Assembly (NCBI RefSeq): GCF_900113285.1 | Contig: NZ_FOOT01000005.1 | Span: 434,001-498,000, forward strand | Direction: 5' to 3' | Source: Pontibacter chinhatensis | Lineage (GTDB): Bacteria; Bacteroidota; Bacteroidia; Cytophagales; Hymenobacteraceae | DNA length: 64,000 nucleotides | Shown here: positions 42,497 to 51,774 of the stretch, in pieces | Layout of the letters: each line of letters opens with the position of its first letter | Numbering within the stretch: the stretch's first letter is position 1 | Program-made: the position numbers and the translations under genes | The notes under the pieces: model-generated | Databases searched by the model: none | Told to the model about the DNA's origin: nothing | Seen by the model: the letters and a program-made list of their open reading frames with translations, nothing else

Positions 42497-43360
42497 ATGA
42501 ACCCTTTTGTATTAGGAGTTGACATTGGCGGCACCCATATTACGGCGGCTACGGTGGACATGGAATTGAGAGCGCTGCTGCCCCAGACACAGGTGCGGGA
42601 GCATATTAACGCTGCTGGCTCTGTAGAAGAAATCACGACTGCCTGGGCAGCGGCGATGGCGGCGGCTATGGGGAAGAGCGGTCATCCGGTACAGCAAATC
42701 GGGATTGCCATGCCAGGACCATTCGACTACGCCAACGGCATAGCGCTGATGCAGGGGCAGGGCAAGTATGATGCGCTGTATGGCGTGGATGTGATTGCCC
42801 TGGTAGCCGATAAGCTCGGCCTCGACAAATCAGCTATCCGAACCTTAAATGACGCGGCCTGCTTTTTGCAGGGAGAGGTGTTTGGAGGAGCCGCAAAAGG
42901 CTATGGCAGAGCCATCGGCATGACCCTCGGGACCGGGTTGGGCACCGCCAGGTATAAAAATGGTCTGGCCGAAGATGCTGATCTGTGGAAAGTACCCTTT
43001 GGAGAAAGTATAGCCGAGGAGTACCTGAGTTCGAGGTGGTTTGTGAAGCGCTATACTGAGCTAACAGGAAAGCAACTGCCGCATGTAAAGGCGATGGTGG
43101 ACAAGTTGCCGCAGGAGCCGGTGGTGGGGGAGATTTTCCGGGAATTCGGCGAAAACCTGGCCAAGTTTCTGGTGCCCTTTATCCAAGAGGCCACGCCGGA
43201 GGTGCTGGTGCTGGGTGGTAATATCAGCAAGGCCTACGCCCTTTTTGGGCCTGCTCTGCGGCATGGGTTGGCGCAGCAGAATTGTTTGATTCCAATTAAA
43301 ACAGCTATACTTGGCGAAGAAGCAGCGCTGCTGGGCGCGGCTAGTTTGTGGGTGGAGTGA
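42497..43360 (+). CDS. ROK family kinase, glucokinase-like
   Basis: The 287-residue protein starts with the ATP phosphate motif GVDIGGTHITAATVD. It contains GIAMPGPFDYANGIALMQGQ, the catalytic Asp in LNDAACFLQGE, GMTLGTGLGTA, and the C-terminal LGGNISKAY. The Cys cluster that binds zinc in many ROK proteins is absent, and there is no HTH, so it is a sugar kinase and not a repressor. It would phosphorylate glucose or a related hexose. It is divergent from gltB. Confidence 0.85.
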   Translation: MNPFVLGVDIGGTHITAATVDMELRALLPQTQVREHINAAGSVEEITTAWAAAMAAAMGKSGHPVQQIGIAMPGPFDYANGIALMQGQGKYDALYGVDVIALVADKLGLDKSAIRTLNDAACFLQGEVFGGAAKGYGRAIGMTLGTGLGTARYKNGLAEDADLWKVPFGESIAEEYLSSRWFVKRYTELTGKQLPHVKAMVDKLPQEPVVGEIFREFGENLAKFLVPFIQEATPEVLVLGGNISKAYALFGPALRHGLAQQNCLIPIKTAILGEEAALLGAASLWVE

Positions 43361-43364
43361 GCCT

Positions 43365-43655
43365 ACCCCGGCCCTCCCCTAAGAACAGGGGAGGGAGTTT
43401 TATACTTTGCCGGGTCCAACCAATCCTTGCCCCTCCTTGGCTAAGGAGGGGAGTCTATGATTACTCTGGCTGAAGTATAAGTTTCATAGCTGCTGTTCTC
43501 GCGCGGACAGGTCGCGACCTGTCCCTACAGGTATAAACCCACCCTTAGCCCCTCCGAGGAGGGGAATTATACTTGCTACTCTCTCTGTCATCTCGAGCTG
43601 TGCCATAGAACTAGCGGGAATTCTAAACAGAACTCTCCCGATGGTCGGATGACAG
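43365..43655. repeat. Repeat block R1, first part (families B and A)
   Basis: This segment aligns in order with 58912-59202: CGGCCCTCCCCTAAGAACAG, GGGTCCAACC, CCTCCTTGGCTAAGGAGGGG, AGTTTCATAGCT, the palindrome GGACAGGTCGCGACCTGTCC (43508 region), CCCCTCCGAGGAGGGGAATT, and a family A palindrome at 43586-43655. The two blocks together span about 680 bases. No gene is present between 43361 and 44084. Confidence 0.75.
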
Positions 43656-43895
43656 CAAAAGCAGTGGCTATCGACCTTATCCCAGCCTTTGGGTTGAGCG
43701 CCTTCTAGATTTCCGGTGCCGCAGGCAGCCCAAGGTACGAGGGCAGGAAATGTAGACAGCGCGATGCCCGAAGGCGAGCCCTCTCGGGCTTGAGAGCTCC
43801 AATGCCAGAGGTGCAACTGTTGGCTTGTGGGAACTAGAGGATGAACGGAAGCTAGTAAGTATAGCTTGTGTCAAGCAGAAGGAAGCGGTGGCTAC
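43656..43895 (+). ncRNA. Copy 2 of the structured element (E2)
   Basis: This is homologous to E1 and E3 over its length. The central hairpin is AGCCC-TCTC-GGGCT (43777-43790), with the alternative stem CTCTC/GAGAG (43781-43785 with 43792-43796). The 3' hairpin is AAGCTA (43849-43854) with TAGCTT (43862-43867). Compared with E1, both the central stem and the alternative stem keep pairing by double changes. The strand of transcription is a guess; no promoter is evident. Confidence 0.45.
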
Positions 43896-44060
43896 GGTAG
43901 TATAAGTATGAATCAGCAGTTATTAAAGTATATCAGAAGCTATAAAGTATAGCCAAAGTATAAGCTTTTCAAGCCAGTTGGGTTACAAACCCAACCTCAT
44001 AGGTAGGCGCGGGTTGCAAACCCGCGCCAGCAATGGGGAATAGAGTATAGCCGAAGTATA
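43896..44060. repeat. AAGTATA words and paired family D hairpins after E2
   Basis: Several AAGTATA words precede the hairpins GTTGGGTTACAAACCCAAC (43977-43995) and GCGCGGGTTGCAAACCCGCG (44008 region, followed by CCAG). The order and spacing match the region after E3. Confidence 0.75.
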
Positions 44061-44084
44061 AAGCACGACTTTACAAGCTGGCCC

Positions 44085-45896
44085 CTACTTATACATCTCC
44101 CCAATCAACCCCTCATACTTCTGCATGATCACCTTCCGTTTCAGTTTAAGGGTTGGGGTGAGTTCGCCGTTGCTGATGGTCCAGTGGTGCGGGAGGAGTT
44201 CGAAGCGTTTCACCTGCTCTACGGGGTTGAAGAACTGGTTGTAGTGGTTGATGGCTTCCTTGATGAGCGTTCGTACCTGTTTGTCCTGTGCGGCCGCATC
44301 GTCGCCGGGGTAGGGCAGCCCTTGCTTGGCGTACCACTCCTTCAGGGCGTGGAAGGCAGGCACGACCAGCGCCCCCACATACTTCTGCAGCTCGCCCACC
44401 ACCATGATTTGCTCAATCCAGTGGCTCTCCACCATTTTGTTTTCGATGGGTTGCGGGGCGACGTACTTGCCGCCGCTGGTTTTGAACAGCTCCTTCTTGC
44501 GGTCGGTGATTTTGAGGAACTTGCCGTCTACCATGGTGCCGATGTCGCCGGTGTGCAGCCACTCGCCGGAGATGACCTCCGCTGTCAGGTCGGTGCGTTT
44601 GTAATAGCCCAGCATTACGTTCGGGCCTTTGCAGAGAATCTCTCCGTCTTCGGCTATTTTCACTTCCACGCCCTCCAGCAGCGGCCCCACGGTGCCGAAC
44701 ATGCGGTTCTTCTCCGGGTAGCGGTTGCCGCTGATGATAGGGGAGGCCTCGGTCAGCCCGTATCCCTCCTGAATCACCACACCGGCTGCGGTGAACACTT
44801 TTAGTAGGCGCACCTGGCAGGCGGCCGCTCCGGTGATGATGGCTTTTACCTCGCCGCCCAATGCCTGACGCCATTTACTGAAAATAAGTTTGTCGGCCAG
44901 GGCCAGCTGCACGCGGTAGTTTAGAGGTTGTGGCTGGTTTATCTCAAAGCGCTCGGCTAGGCCCAGCGCCCAGAAAAACAGCTTCTTTTTGGTGCCGGTG
45001 AGCGCGTTGCCTTTGGCCAGGATGGTTTCGTATACTTTCTCCAGCAGGCGCGGCACCGTGGTGAAAAGCGTGGGCTTTACCTCCCGCAGGTTCTCGCCAA
45101 TCTTTTCCATCCCCTCGGCATAGTAAATGGATACCCCGCAGTAGAAGTAACAGTAGGTGGCCATGCGCTCGAAGGCGTGGTTGAGCGGCAGGAAGCTGAG
45201 TGCGCGCTTGCCGCGTACCCCAATCTCCTCAATAATCTTGGCGCTGCCGAATACGTTGCTCACAACATTGCGATGCGAAAGCATCACGCCTTTCGGAACA
45301 CCGGTGGTGCCGGAAGTATAAAGTATGGTCGCCAGGTCTTCCTCGCCAATGGCCTCGCGGTGCCTGTTTACTTCTTGCTCCGCTTCCGGCGTGAGGGGCG
45401 AGAGCAACTCAGTCCAGCTTTTAGCATGGGGCACCGGCTTGAAAGTATAAACCTCCTGCAGGTCTGGCAGGGCGTGTATTATTTCCTGTAATTTCTCGTG
45501 CAGTACCTCATCCCCCACAAAAATTACTTTAACGCCTGAGTCGCTAAGTATAAATTTGAGCTCGCTGTTGTTGATGTTCGGGTACACGGGCACCGACACG
45601 GCCCCTGTCTGCTGAATGCCCAGGTCCACAATCATCCACTCCGGGCAGTTCTGGCTGAGGATGGCTACCTTGTCCCGGCCCTCGGGGGAGCCGTCGCCGC
45701 TGGTGAGGCCCATGCCTAGCAGGGCGGCGCTGATTTGGTTGGCCATGTCGCGCACCTGCTGGGTGCTATAGGTGTGCCAGGCGCCCTTTTCCTTGGCGGC
45801 CAGCATGTCCGGCAGCGGGAAGTGCTCCAGCTGGTAGGTAACACAGTCGAAGAGTCTTTTAGGCACAGTCATCTTGCCCGAAACAGTAGCTTGCAT
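44085..45896 (-). CDS. Long-chain fatty acid-CoA ligase (AMP-forming)
   Basis: The 603-residue enzyme has the adenylate-forming motifs TILYTSGTTGVPKGVMLSHR (P-loop, about residues 190-209), GYGLTEASPIISGN, GEWLHTGDIGTM and ITDRKKELFKTSGGKYVAPQ, and ends with TPTLKLKRKVIMQKY. This is the FAA1-like long-chain acyl-CoA synthetase type common in Bacteroidota (about 600 residues). It activates fatty acids for beta-oxidation or lipid synthesis. It begins 13 bases after the stop of the ABC ATPase gene and is likely co-transcribed with it. Confidence 0.92.
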   Translation of the reverse strand: MQATVSGKMTVPKRLFDCVTYQLEHFPLPDMLAAKEKGAWHTYSTQQVRDMANQISAALLGMGLTSGDGSPEGRDKVAILSQNCPEWMIVDLGIQQTGAVSVPVYPNINNSELKFILSDSGVKVIFVGDEVLHEKLQEIIHALPDLQEVYTFKPVPHAKSWTELLSPLTPEAEQEVNRHREAIGEEDLATILYTSGTTGVPKGVMLSHRNVVSNVFGSAKIIEEIGVRGKRALSFLPLNHAFERMATYCYFYCGVSIYYAEGMEKIGENLREVKPTLFTTVPRLLEKVYETILAKGNALTGTKKKLFFWALGLAERFEINQPQPLNYRVQLALADKLIFSKWRQALGGEVKAIITGAAACQVRLLKVFTAAGVVIQEGYGLTEASPIISGNRYPEKNRMFGTVGPLLEGVEVKIAEDGEILCKGPNVMLGYYKRTDLTAEVISGEWLHTGDIGTMVDGKFLKITDRKKELFKTSGGKYVAPQPIENKMVESHWIEQIMVVGELQKYVGALVVPAFHALKEWYAKQGLPYPGDDAAAQDKQVRTLIKEAINHYNQFFNPVEQVKRFELLPHHWTISNGELTPTLKLKRKVIMQKYEGLIGEMYK

Positions 45897-45909
45897 CTGG
45901 TGCTATTCG

Positions 45910-46893
45910 TTAAACAAACCAAACCGACTCCGGCTCCAGCGAGACCTGCACGGCATCACCGGCACGGAAGCCGTTATCCCATACTTTGGCTTTGACCACG
46001 TCGTGGGGCAATTGTACCTCCACCTCGTAGAAACTGCCAAAGAAATGTATACTGTTTACTTCACCTGGCAGTGCCTTGTTACTTTCGGCGGATAGCTTTA
46101 GCCTTTCTGGCCGCACCAGCATACTTTTGCCTTCCGGTTTTAGGTTGTATAAAGTCGCAAAGGCACTGGTGCCCTCGTCGCTTAAAAGGTTGTAGCCCCC
46201 GAAAAGTGCGGCCGTATACTCGTTGGCCGGTTGCCGGTACACCTGCTCGGGTGTGCCTTGTTGCTGCAGCTCCCCATCCTTCAACACCACCAGCTCGTCG
46301 GCCCAGGAAAGGGTGTCGTGCGGGTCGTGGGAGATGAGGGTGCAGGTGATGTCGAGCGCTTCGCTGATGTCGCGGAGCACCTCCTTGAGTATACTTTTAT
46401 GGGCGGTGTCGAGGTTAGAGAAAGGCTCATCGAGCAACAGCAGGCGCGGTGAGGTACTGAGCAGGCGGGCCAGGGCGATGCGCTGGCGCTCCCCACCTGA
46501 GAGCTGGTTCGTTCTCCGGGACAGTAGGTGGTCTATGCGGCAAATCTCGTACAGAAAATCTGCTCCCTCGCCCGAAAGGGCATTCGCATACTTCAGCACC
46601 TGCTCCACGCGCAGCGAGTGCGGCAGCTCGAAGTGCTGCGAGAGGTAGGCGATGCCGGGATGACCGGGCACGAGTTTATCGGCCGGGCCGATCACGCGTT
46701 CTCCTTCGAAAAGTATAGAACCGGTAGTAGGCTCCACCAGTCCGGCAATGACTTTGAGCAAGGTGCTTTTGCCAGCGCCTGTTTCTCCGGCAACGGCTAC
46801 CTTACGGAATTCCTCCTGGGTGAAACTGATGTTTTTAAGGATGGTTTTACCTGCCTCCTCTACAGAGATACCGGTAACGTCTAAAAAGCTCAT
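45910..46893 (-). CDS. ABC transporter ATP-binding protein (PotA/FbpC-like)
   Basis: The 327-residue protein has Walker A GETGAGKST, the signature LSGGERQRIALARLL, Walker B LLLLDEPFSNLD and the switch His in TLISHDPHDTL. A C-terminal TOBE-like domain contains LVRPERLKLSAES. This domain order is seen in ATPases of spermidine, iron and molybdate importers. No permease or binding-protein gene is adjacent, so the partner lies elsewhere. It is upstream in an operon with the acyl-CoA ligase, which suggests a lipid link, but this is inference. Confidence 0.9.
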   Translation of the reverse strand: MSFLDVTGISVEEAGKTILKNISFTQEEFRKVAVAGETGAGKSTLLKVIAGLVEPTTGSILFEGERVIGPADKLVPGHPGIAYLSQHFELPHSLRVEQVLKYANALSGEGADFLYEICRIDHLLSRRTNQLSGGERQRIALARLLSTSPRLLLLDEPFSNLDTAHKSILKEVLRDISEALDITCTLISHDPHDTLSWADELVVLKDGELQQQGTPEQVYRQPANEYTAALFGGYNLLSDEGTSAFATLYNLKPEGKSMLVRPERLKLSAESNKALPGEVNSIHFFGSFYEVEVQLPHDVVKAKVWDNGFRAGDAVQVSLEPESVWFV

Positions 46894-47049
46894 TTATATC
46901 GAGGGGCAATAAATCTGAAATGCATGTATTAACTATGGGCAAAGGTACTGCAAAGGCAGAAGCTTTCCCATCCCCGGGTTGGAATTGGTGAGCGGGATGT
47001 TACGGGTTTATACTTGGTCTGATGCCGCAAAAGTATACTTAAAGCAGGC

Positions 47050-47442
47050 TCAGTCATTTAGCCAGACCAGCGCCTCTTCCCTAGTATAAAAACTGCGCAC
47101 CGAAAAAGCACCCTTCACTTCATCGGCTGCCTTTTCAGCTGCTTTCTCGCGGTAACCAAGGCCGGTCGTAAGCCTGGCAAGCTTCTGAAGGCGCGTCGTG
47201 CTCAGGTCCTTGGCAAACTGGTCTACAATGGCGCCATACTCCTGCTCAGGCAGCGTAATGGTAGACTTTCTGGAGTCTGCCAGAATCTTTTTAATGTCGT
47301 AGTTCCTGACCGTGTTGATCAGCTCTGCTAAGATAAAGCGCAGCTCATAAAGCGTGTAATCGTGGATGTTGGGCCACTCTACAAAGAGGGTGTCCGTAGC
47401 GGGATTAAACTCAAGCTTAATAAACTGATTAGGGATGAGCAT
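47050..47442 (-). CDS. STAS/SpoIIAA-like small protein
   Basis: The 130-residue protein has no signal or membrane helix. Its pattern of strands and helices (FIKLEFNPATDTLFVEWPNI, YTLYELRFILAELINTVRNY, DIKKILADSRKSTITLPEQE, then a helix and FSVRSFYTREEALVWLND at the end) matches small SpoIIAA/STAS-like proteins common in Bacteroidota. The C-terminal 'F.t.eeAl.WL' is typical. Function unknown; regulatory or stress roles are suggested for the fold. Confidence 0.6.
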   Translation of the reverse strand: MLIPNQFIKLEFNPATDTLFVEWPNIHDYTLYELRFILAELINTVRNYDIKKILADSRKSTITLPEQEYGAIVDQFAKDLSTTRLQKLARLTTGLGYREKAAEKAADEVKGAFSVRSFYTREEALVWLND

Positions 47443-47581
47443 CGGTTTTTCTGAAAAAGGAAGGGGGCAAATATAAGTCGAAGCTTAAAGCCATCACAGG
47501 AAAAATGCTGTTTTCTCCTTCAGAAGTTCAGCGTAGATGCCTTGGGCCATTAGGTGCGGTAAACTGCTCTCCGCCAAATAT

Positions 47582-48643
47582 CTACTGCTGCTTTCCTTCC
47601 GCGCTCTGTGGCTTTGCCACCGCCTTTTTTACGGCCGGCGCTACCACCGTGCCCAGCAGCTCGATGGCGTGCAGCATCTTTTTGTGCGGCAGCGTACCTA
47701 CACTGAACTGCAGCAGGAAGCGGGTGTTGCCGAATAGCTCGTACTCGTATAGAATCTTGTCGATGACCTGCTGCGGACTGCCCACCAGCAGCGAGCCCTG
47801 CGGCTGGCGCATCAGCTCGTAGTGCTCCCGGCTCATCGGCGACCAGCCCCGCTCGCGTCCCAGCTTGCTCATCACCTGGGCATAAGGACCGTAAAACTCA
47901 TCCGCCGCCTTTTGGGAGTCTTCCGAAATATAGCCGTGCGAGTTGATGGCCAGCTGGAACCTGGCCGGGTCGTGGCCTGCCTTTTTATAGGTCTCTTTGT
48001 AGAGGTCGGTGAAGGGTTCAAAGCGGTCGGGCATGCCGCCAATGATGGCCAGCGCCATAGGCAAACCCAAGCTCGCGGCCCGCACCACGGAGGCTGGCGT
48101 GCCGCCCACGGCAATCCAGATGGGCAGTTCCTGCCCGTAAGGCCTGGGGTAAACGCCCCGGTTCTTGATGGCGGGGCGGTGCTTGCCTTCCCAGGTCACG
48201 TGCTCATTTTTGTTAAGTTCGAGCAGCAGCTCCAGCTTTTCGGTGAAAAGGGTATCGTAATCTTTCAGGTCGTAGCCAAAGAGCGGGAAAGACTCGATAA
48301 AGGAACCACGGCCAGCCATGATTTCGGCGCGGCCCTTGGAAAGCAGGTCTACGTGAGCAAAATCCTGAAACACCCGCACCGGGTCGTCGGAGCTAAGCAC
48401 CGTAACGGCACTGGAAAGTTTGATGTTTTTGGTCCTGACAGCGGCGGCGGCCAGCACCACAGCCGGCGAGGAAACCAGGTAATCGGAGCGATGGTGCTCC
48501 CCAATGCCAAACACGTCCAGCCCCAGTTGGTCGGCCAACTCCACTTCTTCGAGCAGGTTGCTGAGTCTTTCCTGCGGCGAGAGCAGGTTGCCGTTGGTGG
48601 GGTCCGGGGTGTTTTCTACGAAGGTGGTGATGCCGATTTCCAT
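47582..48643 (-). CDS. LLM class flavin-dependent oxidoreductase
   Basis: The 353-residue protein is a luciferase-like monooxygenase: [75 protein letters not shown] and [20 protein letters not shown] are family hallmarks, and [13 protein letters not shown] is near the end. It uses reduced FMN or F420; the natural substrate is unknown. The C-terminal tail is rich in Lys and Gln. It is monocistronic and divergent from pirin. Confidence 0.9.
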   Translation of the reverse strand: MEIGITTFVENTPDPTNGNLLSPQERLSNLLEEVELADQLGLDVFGIGEHHRSDYLVSSPAVVLAAAAVRTKNIKLSSAVTVLSSDDPVRVFQDFAHVDLLSKGRAEIMAGRGSFIESFPLFGYDLKDYDTLFTEKLELLLELNKNEHVTWEGKHRPAIKNRGVYPRPYGQELPIWIAVGGTPASVVRAASLGLPMALAIIGGMPDRFEPFTDLYKETYKKAGHDPARFQLAINSHGYISEDSQKAADEFYGPYAQVMSKLGRERGWSPMSREHYELMRQPQGSLLVGSPQQVIDKILYEYELFGNTRFLLQFSVGTLPHKKMLHAIELLGTVVAPAVKKAVAKPQSAEGKQQ

Positions 48644-48838
48644 ACGATATCTATACTTGGGTTTAACAAGAGCAATGATGCAAACTATAAAATCTGAGCA
48701 GAAGTATAAAACAATAGCTGCCTGTGGGCTGTCTTTTAACTTTACTTTCTGCTAGGCTTTTTCGTTCTTTAAAAGCAAACAGGAGGCGAAATTGTTTTGC
48801 AGCTTTAGTGCATCACCCCTAAATCGTACCAGACCAAC

Positions 48839-49753
48839 ATGCTCGACATCGTTATAGAAGCCCGTAAAGCCGCCATTGCTCCCGGCATGAGTGTGCGCCG
48901 CATCCTTCCTTTCCGCCTGCGCCGCATGGTAGGCCCTTTTATCTTTATGGACCACGCCGGGCCGGTGGATGTGCAGCCGGAGCTGATGCACAACATGGAT
49001 GTGCTGCCGCATCCGCACATCGGTCTTTCAACGGTCAACTACCTTTTCGGGGGGCAGGTAACGCACCGCGACAGCCTGGGCGTGGAGCAGGTGATACGGC
49101 CGGGGGAGGTGAACTGGATGACGGCCGGCAGCGGCATTGCCCACTCCGAGCGCTTCGAAGACCCCGCCACACTGGCAGGTGGCGAGTTGGAGATGATTCA
49201 GACCTGGGTGGCGTTGCCGGAAAAAGACGAGGAATCAGCGCCTGCCTTTACCAACTACAAACCCGAGCAGCTTCCGGTGTTTACCGACACAGGCGTGTGG
49301 ATGCGCCTGATTGCCGGGCATGCTTACGGGCTGCAGAGTAACGTAAAAACACATTCGCCTATGTTTTACCTGCACGTGGTGCTGGAGCCGGGCGCCCGCT
49401 TCGGCCTGCCCAGAGAGCATGCGGAGCGCGGCATCTACGTGGCCAAGGGAAGTATAGAAATAGCCGGCAGCACCTATACGGTAGGGCAGATGCTCGTTTT
49501 TAACAAGGAGGCAAGTCCGGTGATACGGGCCAAAGAGCACACGACGCTGATGCTGCTGGGAGGTGAGCCGCTGGGCGAGCGCTACATCTGGTGGAACTTC
49601 GTTTCGTCGCGGAAAGACCGCATCGAGCAGGCAAAAGCCGACTGGAAAGAAGGACGCATCCTGTTGCCGCCATCGGATAACCTCGAGTACGTACCCTTGC
49701 CGGAAGATAAATCAAAGCCGGCGGGAGGCCCCGCACCGCAGGCACTTTCCTAA
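48839..49753 (+). CDS. Pirin family protein
   Basis: The 304-residue bicupin begins MLDIVIEARKAAIAPGMSVR and has the metal-site segment HPHIGLSTVNYLFGGQVTHR then DSLG, and VNWMTAGSGIAHSER. These supply the His and Glu ligands of the N-terminal cupin in pirin and YhaK/YhhW-type quercetinases. The second cupin (about residues 180-270) lacks such ligands. Function ranges from quercetin oxidation to redox sensing. It is upstream of an AraC regulator and a DUF417 protein on the same strand, so a link to oxidant response is plausible. Confidence 0.9.
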   Translation: MLDIVIEARKAAIAPGMSVRRILPFRLRRMVGPFIFMDHAGPVDVQPELMHNMDVLPHPHIGLSTVNYLFGGQVTHRDSLGVEQVIRPGEVNWMTAGSGIAHSERFEDPATLAGGELEMIQTWVALPEKDEESAPAFTNYKPEQLPVFTDTGVWMRLIAGHAYGLQSNVKTHSPMFYLHVVLEPGARFGLPREHAERGIYVAKGSIEIAGSTYTVGQMLVFNKEASPVIRAKEHTTLMLLGGEPLGERYIWWNFVSSRKDRIEQAKADWKEGRILLPPSDNLEYVPLPEDKSKPAGGPAPQALS

Positions 49754-49844
49754 GACAGGCTTCGGGCTACAAACCAGACGGCGATTTACTTTGTTAGCGG
49801 TTTATACTTCTGCTAACCCTTAATTCTGTTACCCAGTCACCCGC

Positions 49845-50672
49845 ATGATAGCACCTGCTGATTTGTTTAGGCTGCAGCGGCTCCGCTGCAGCGCTTTTTG
49901 CCATCCCGCCACCTCCGAGTTCTACAACATCCTGTTGCTGGAGGGGATCGGCCAGCTTAGCCTGGATTTTACGGAGTATACTTTCAGCGGCAAAATTGCC
50001 CTGTTTACCTCACCTTACCAACACCTGAGCATCAGCAGCACGTCGGATGTAGAGGTGGAGCAGCTCACCTTTCACGGTGACTTTTACTGCATCGAGTACC
50101 ATAAAAATGAGGTGGCCTGCAACGGGCTGCTGTTCAACAACCTCTACAGCCAACCATTTATTAACCTAAAAGATAACGAGCTGCACCAGGTGTTCGAAAA
50201 GCTGCGGGTGGAGATTGAAAAAAACGAGGCCTACTCCGAGCCGGTACTGCGAACCTACCTGCAACTCATCCTGGCCATTGCCAGCCGGGTGAAGCGGCAG
50301 CAACAGCTCGATGCCGCCGTCGCCCCGAACCCGATGGAGAAGTTCCGGGAGCTGCTGGAACAGCATTTTCTCACAGAGCGCAGCATTACCTTCTACGCTC
50401 AGGAAATGGCGCTTTCGCCGGGCGCCTTCTCCCGCAAGTGCCGGTTATACTTTGGCAAGTCGCCCTCGCAGCTGCTGCAGGACAGGGTGGTGCTGGAAGC
50501 TAAAAAGCAGCTGCACCTCACCCACAAAAGTATAAAGGAGGTGGCTGTGGCCCTGAACTTCGACGACGAGCATTATTTCAGCCGCTTCTTTAAAAAGCAC
50601 ACGGGCGTGTCGCCCACGCTGTTCCGGGAGAAGGTGGGCATCTCGGTGGTGGCAGATTTGTCCATGAGATAG
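49845..50672 (+). CDS. AraC family transcriptional regulator
   Basis: The 275-residue protein has an N-terminal sensor part (about residues 1-160) and two C-terminal HTH motifs: ITFYAQEMALSPGAFSRKCR and SIKEVAVALNFDDEHYFSRF then FKKHTGVSPTLFRE. Cysteines at 15, 19, 82 and 92 lie in the sensor part. In E. coli the AraC protein RclR senses hypochlorous acid through cysteines and controls rclC, a DUF417 gene. Here too a DUF417 gene follows, 48 bases later. That parallel is suggestive; cysteine positions are not shown to be equivalent. Confidence 0.9.
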   Translation: MIAPADLFRLQRLRCSAFCHPATSEFYNILLLEGIGQLSLDFTEYTFSGKIALFTSPYQHLSISSTSDVEVEQLTFHGDFYCIEYHKNEVACNGLLFNNLYSQPFINLKDNELHQVFEKLRVEIEKNEAYSEPVLRTYLQLILAIASRVKRQQQLDAAVAPNPMEKFRELLEQHFLTERSITFYAQEMALSPGAFSRKCRLYFGKSPSQLLQDRVVLEAKKQLHLTHKSIKEVAVALNFDDEHYFSRFFKKHTGVSPTLFREKVGISVVADLSMR

Positions 50673-50716
50673 AAAAATCTGTCCATGTTGCCGGGATAAA
50701 GTATAAAGTAGGTTTG
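50656..50716 (+). promoter_or_regulatory. Direct-repeat operator and promoter of the DUF417 gene
   Basis: TGTCCATG occurs at 50659-50666 and again at 50680-50687, exactly 21 bases apart, two helical turns, which is the usual geometry of AraC-family sites. The second repeat touches a -33 TTG (50688-50690); 18 bases later is a perfect Bacteroidota -7 box TAGGTTTG (50709-50716). The ATG at 50721 is so close that the mRNA would have almost no leader. The first repeat lies inside the end of the AraC gene. Confidence 0.65.
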
Positions 50717-50720
50717 CAAC

Positions 50721-51326
50721 ATGAAAGAACTCACACAAAACCTGCTGGTTCAATTAGCTGACGCACAGCGCTACTTTATTCATTTTATCCGGATTTCCAT
50801 CTTCATCGTCATGGCCTGGATTGGGGGGCTGAAGGCCTTCCAGTATGAGGCGGACGGCATCGTGCCCTTTGTGGCCAACAGCCCGTTCATGAGCTTTTTC
50901 TACAGCAAGGAAACACCGGAGTATGCCAAGTATAAAAACAAGGAAGGGGAGGTGGTACCCGAAAACATCGCCTGGCACCAGGAAAACAATACCTATGCTT
51001 TCTCTTATGCCTTGGGCGCGGTCATCATCGCCATTGGCACCGTCACGCTGCTGGGTATTTTCAACGCCAAACTGGGCGTAGTGGGCGGTTTACTGACCTT
51101 CGGCATGTCCATCGTCACGCTCTCTTTCCTCATCACTACCCCGGAAGTATACGTGCCGGACCTGGGCGGCCCAGACCACGGGTTCCCTTACCTATCGGGT
51201 GCAGGAAGGCTGGTACTGAAGGACATCATTATGATGGCCGGCGGCCTGGTGGTTGCCTCGGATGCCGCCAAACGGCTGTTGGAGGGAAACCGGGTAAAAG
51301 CTGAAAAAGCAGCTGTTAGGGCGTAA
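50721..51326 (+). CDS. DUF417 (YkgB/RclC-like) membrane protein
   Basis: The 201-residue protein has four membrane helices (about residues 22-42, 95-115, 120-140 and 160-180). The family segment is VMAWIGGLKAFQYEADGIVP followed by FVANSPFMSFFYS. In E. coli RclC (YkgB) belongs to this family and helps survival of reactive chlorine. The protein has an insertion between helices 1 and 2 (SKETPEYAKYKNKEGEVVPE). With the AraC gene just upstream and the direct-repeat site between them, it is probably the regulator's target. Confidence 0.85.
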   Translation: MKELTQNLLVQLADAQRYFIHFIRISIFIVMAWIGGLKAFQYEADGIVPFVANSPFMSFFYSKETPEYAKYKNKEGEVVPENIAWHQENNTYAFSYALGAVIIAIGTVTLLGIFNAKLGVVGGLLTFGMSIVTLSFLITTPEVYVPDLGGPDHGFPYLSGAGRLVLKDIIMMAGGLVVASDAAKRLLEGNRVKAEKAAVRA

Positions 51327-51404
51327 CGTTGGTGCGGCTATACTTTGTACTGAGGCATCTGGAACGGTCAAAGTATAGGGAAAGTATAAAGTATAAAACT
51401 CAAG

Positions 51405-51615
51405 TTGTAATTAACCCACCCCTACCCCTCCGAGGAGGGGAATAACCTGCTCTTTTGCGGAAGTCCTCGTTATGGCGCGAGCGTCCACGCTCGTGACTGG
51501 CTATAGTTTGGGCCTCCGGCCCAGTCGGATTACAAATCCGACCTGATAAACAAGGCACGGGTTGCAAACCCGCGCCAGCAAGTGGGAATTCCCCTCTTGG
51601 GAGGGGTAGGGGTGG
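51405..51615. repeat. Repeat cluster of families B and D
   Basis: Family B pieces at both ends (CCCACCCCTACCCCTCCGAG and, inverted, CCCCTCTTGGGAGGGGTAGG) enclose hairpins GAGCGT-CC-ACGCTC (51478 region), GGGCCTCCGGCCC, GTCGGATTACAAATCCGAC (51524-51542) and GGCACGGGTTGCAAACCCGC followed by GCCAG (51554). The gap 51327-51774 holds no supported gene; a frame at 51582-51794 runs through the repeat and is rejected. Confidence 0.75.
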
Positions 51616-51774
51616 GTTTACACCTTCCTACAATAGTAAATCGAAACCTGAGTCCTGTAAAGTATAAAGAGCACACCAACGCGAAAACATTTGCGATAGT
51701 AAACGGTATTAACCCCGAAAGAGTAAAATCAGGAAGAAAGAAATACCTTCACGGCAAAGAAACAGGCGCGCTCC

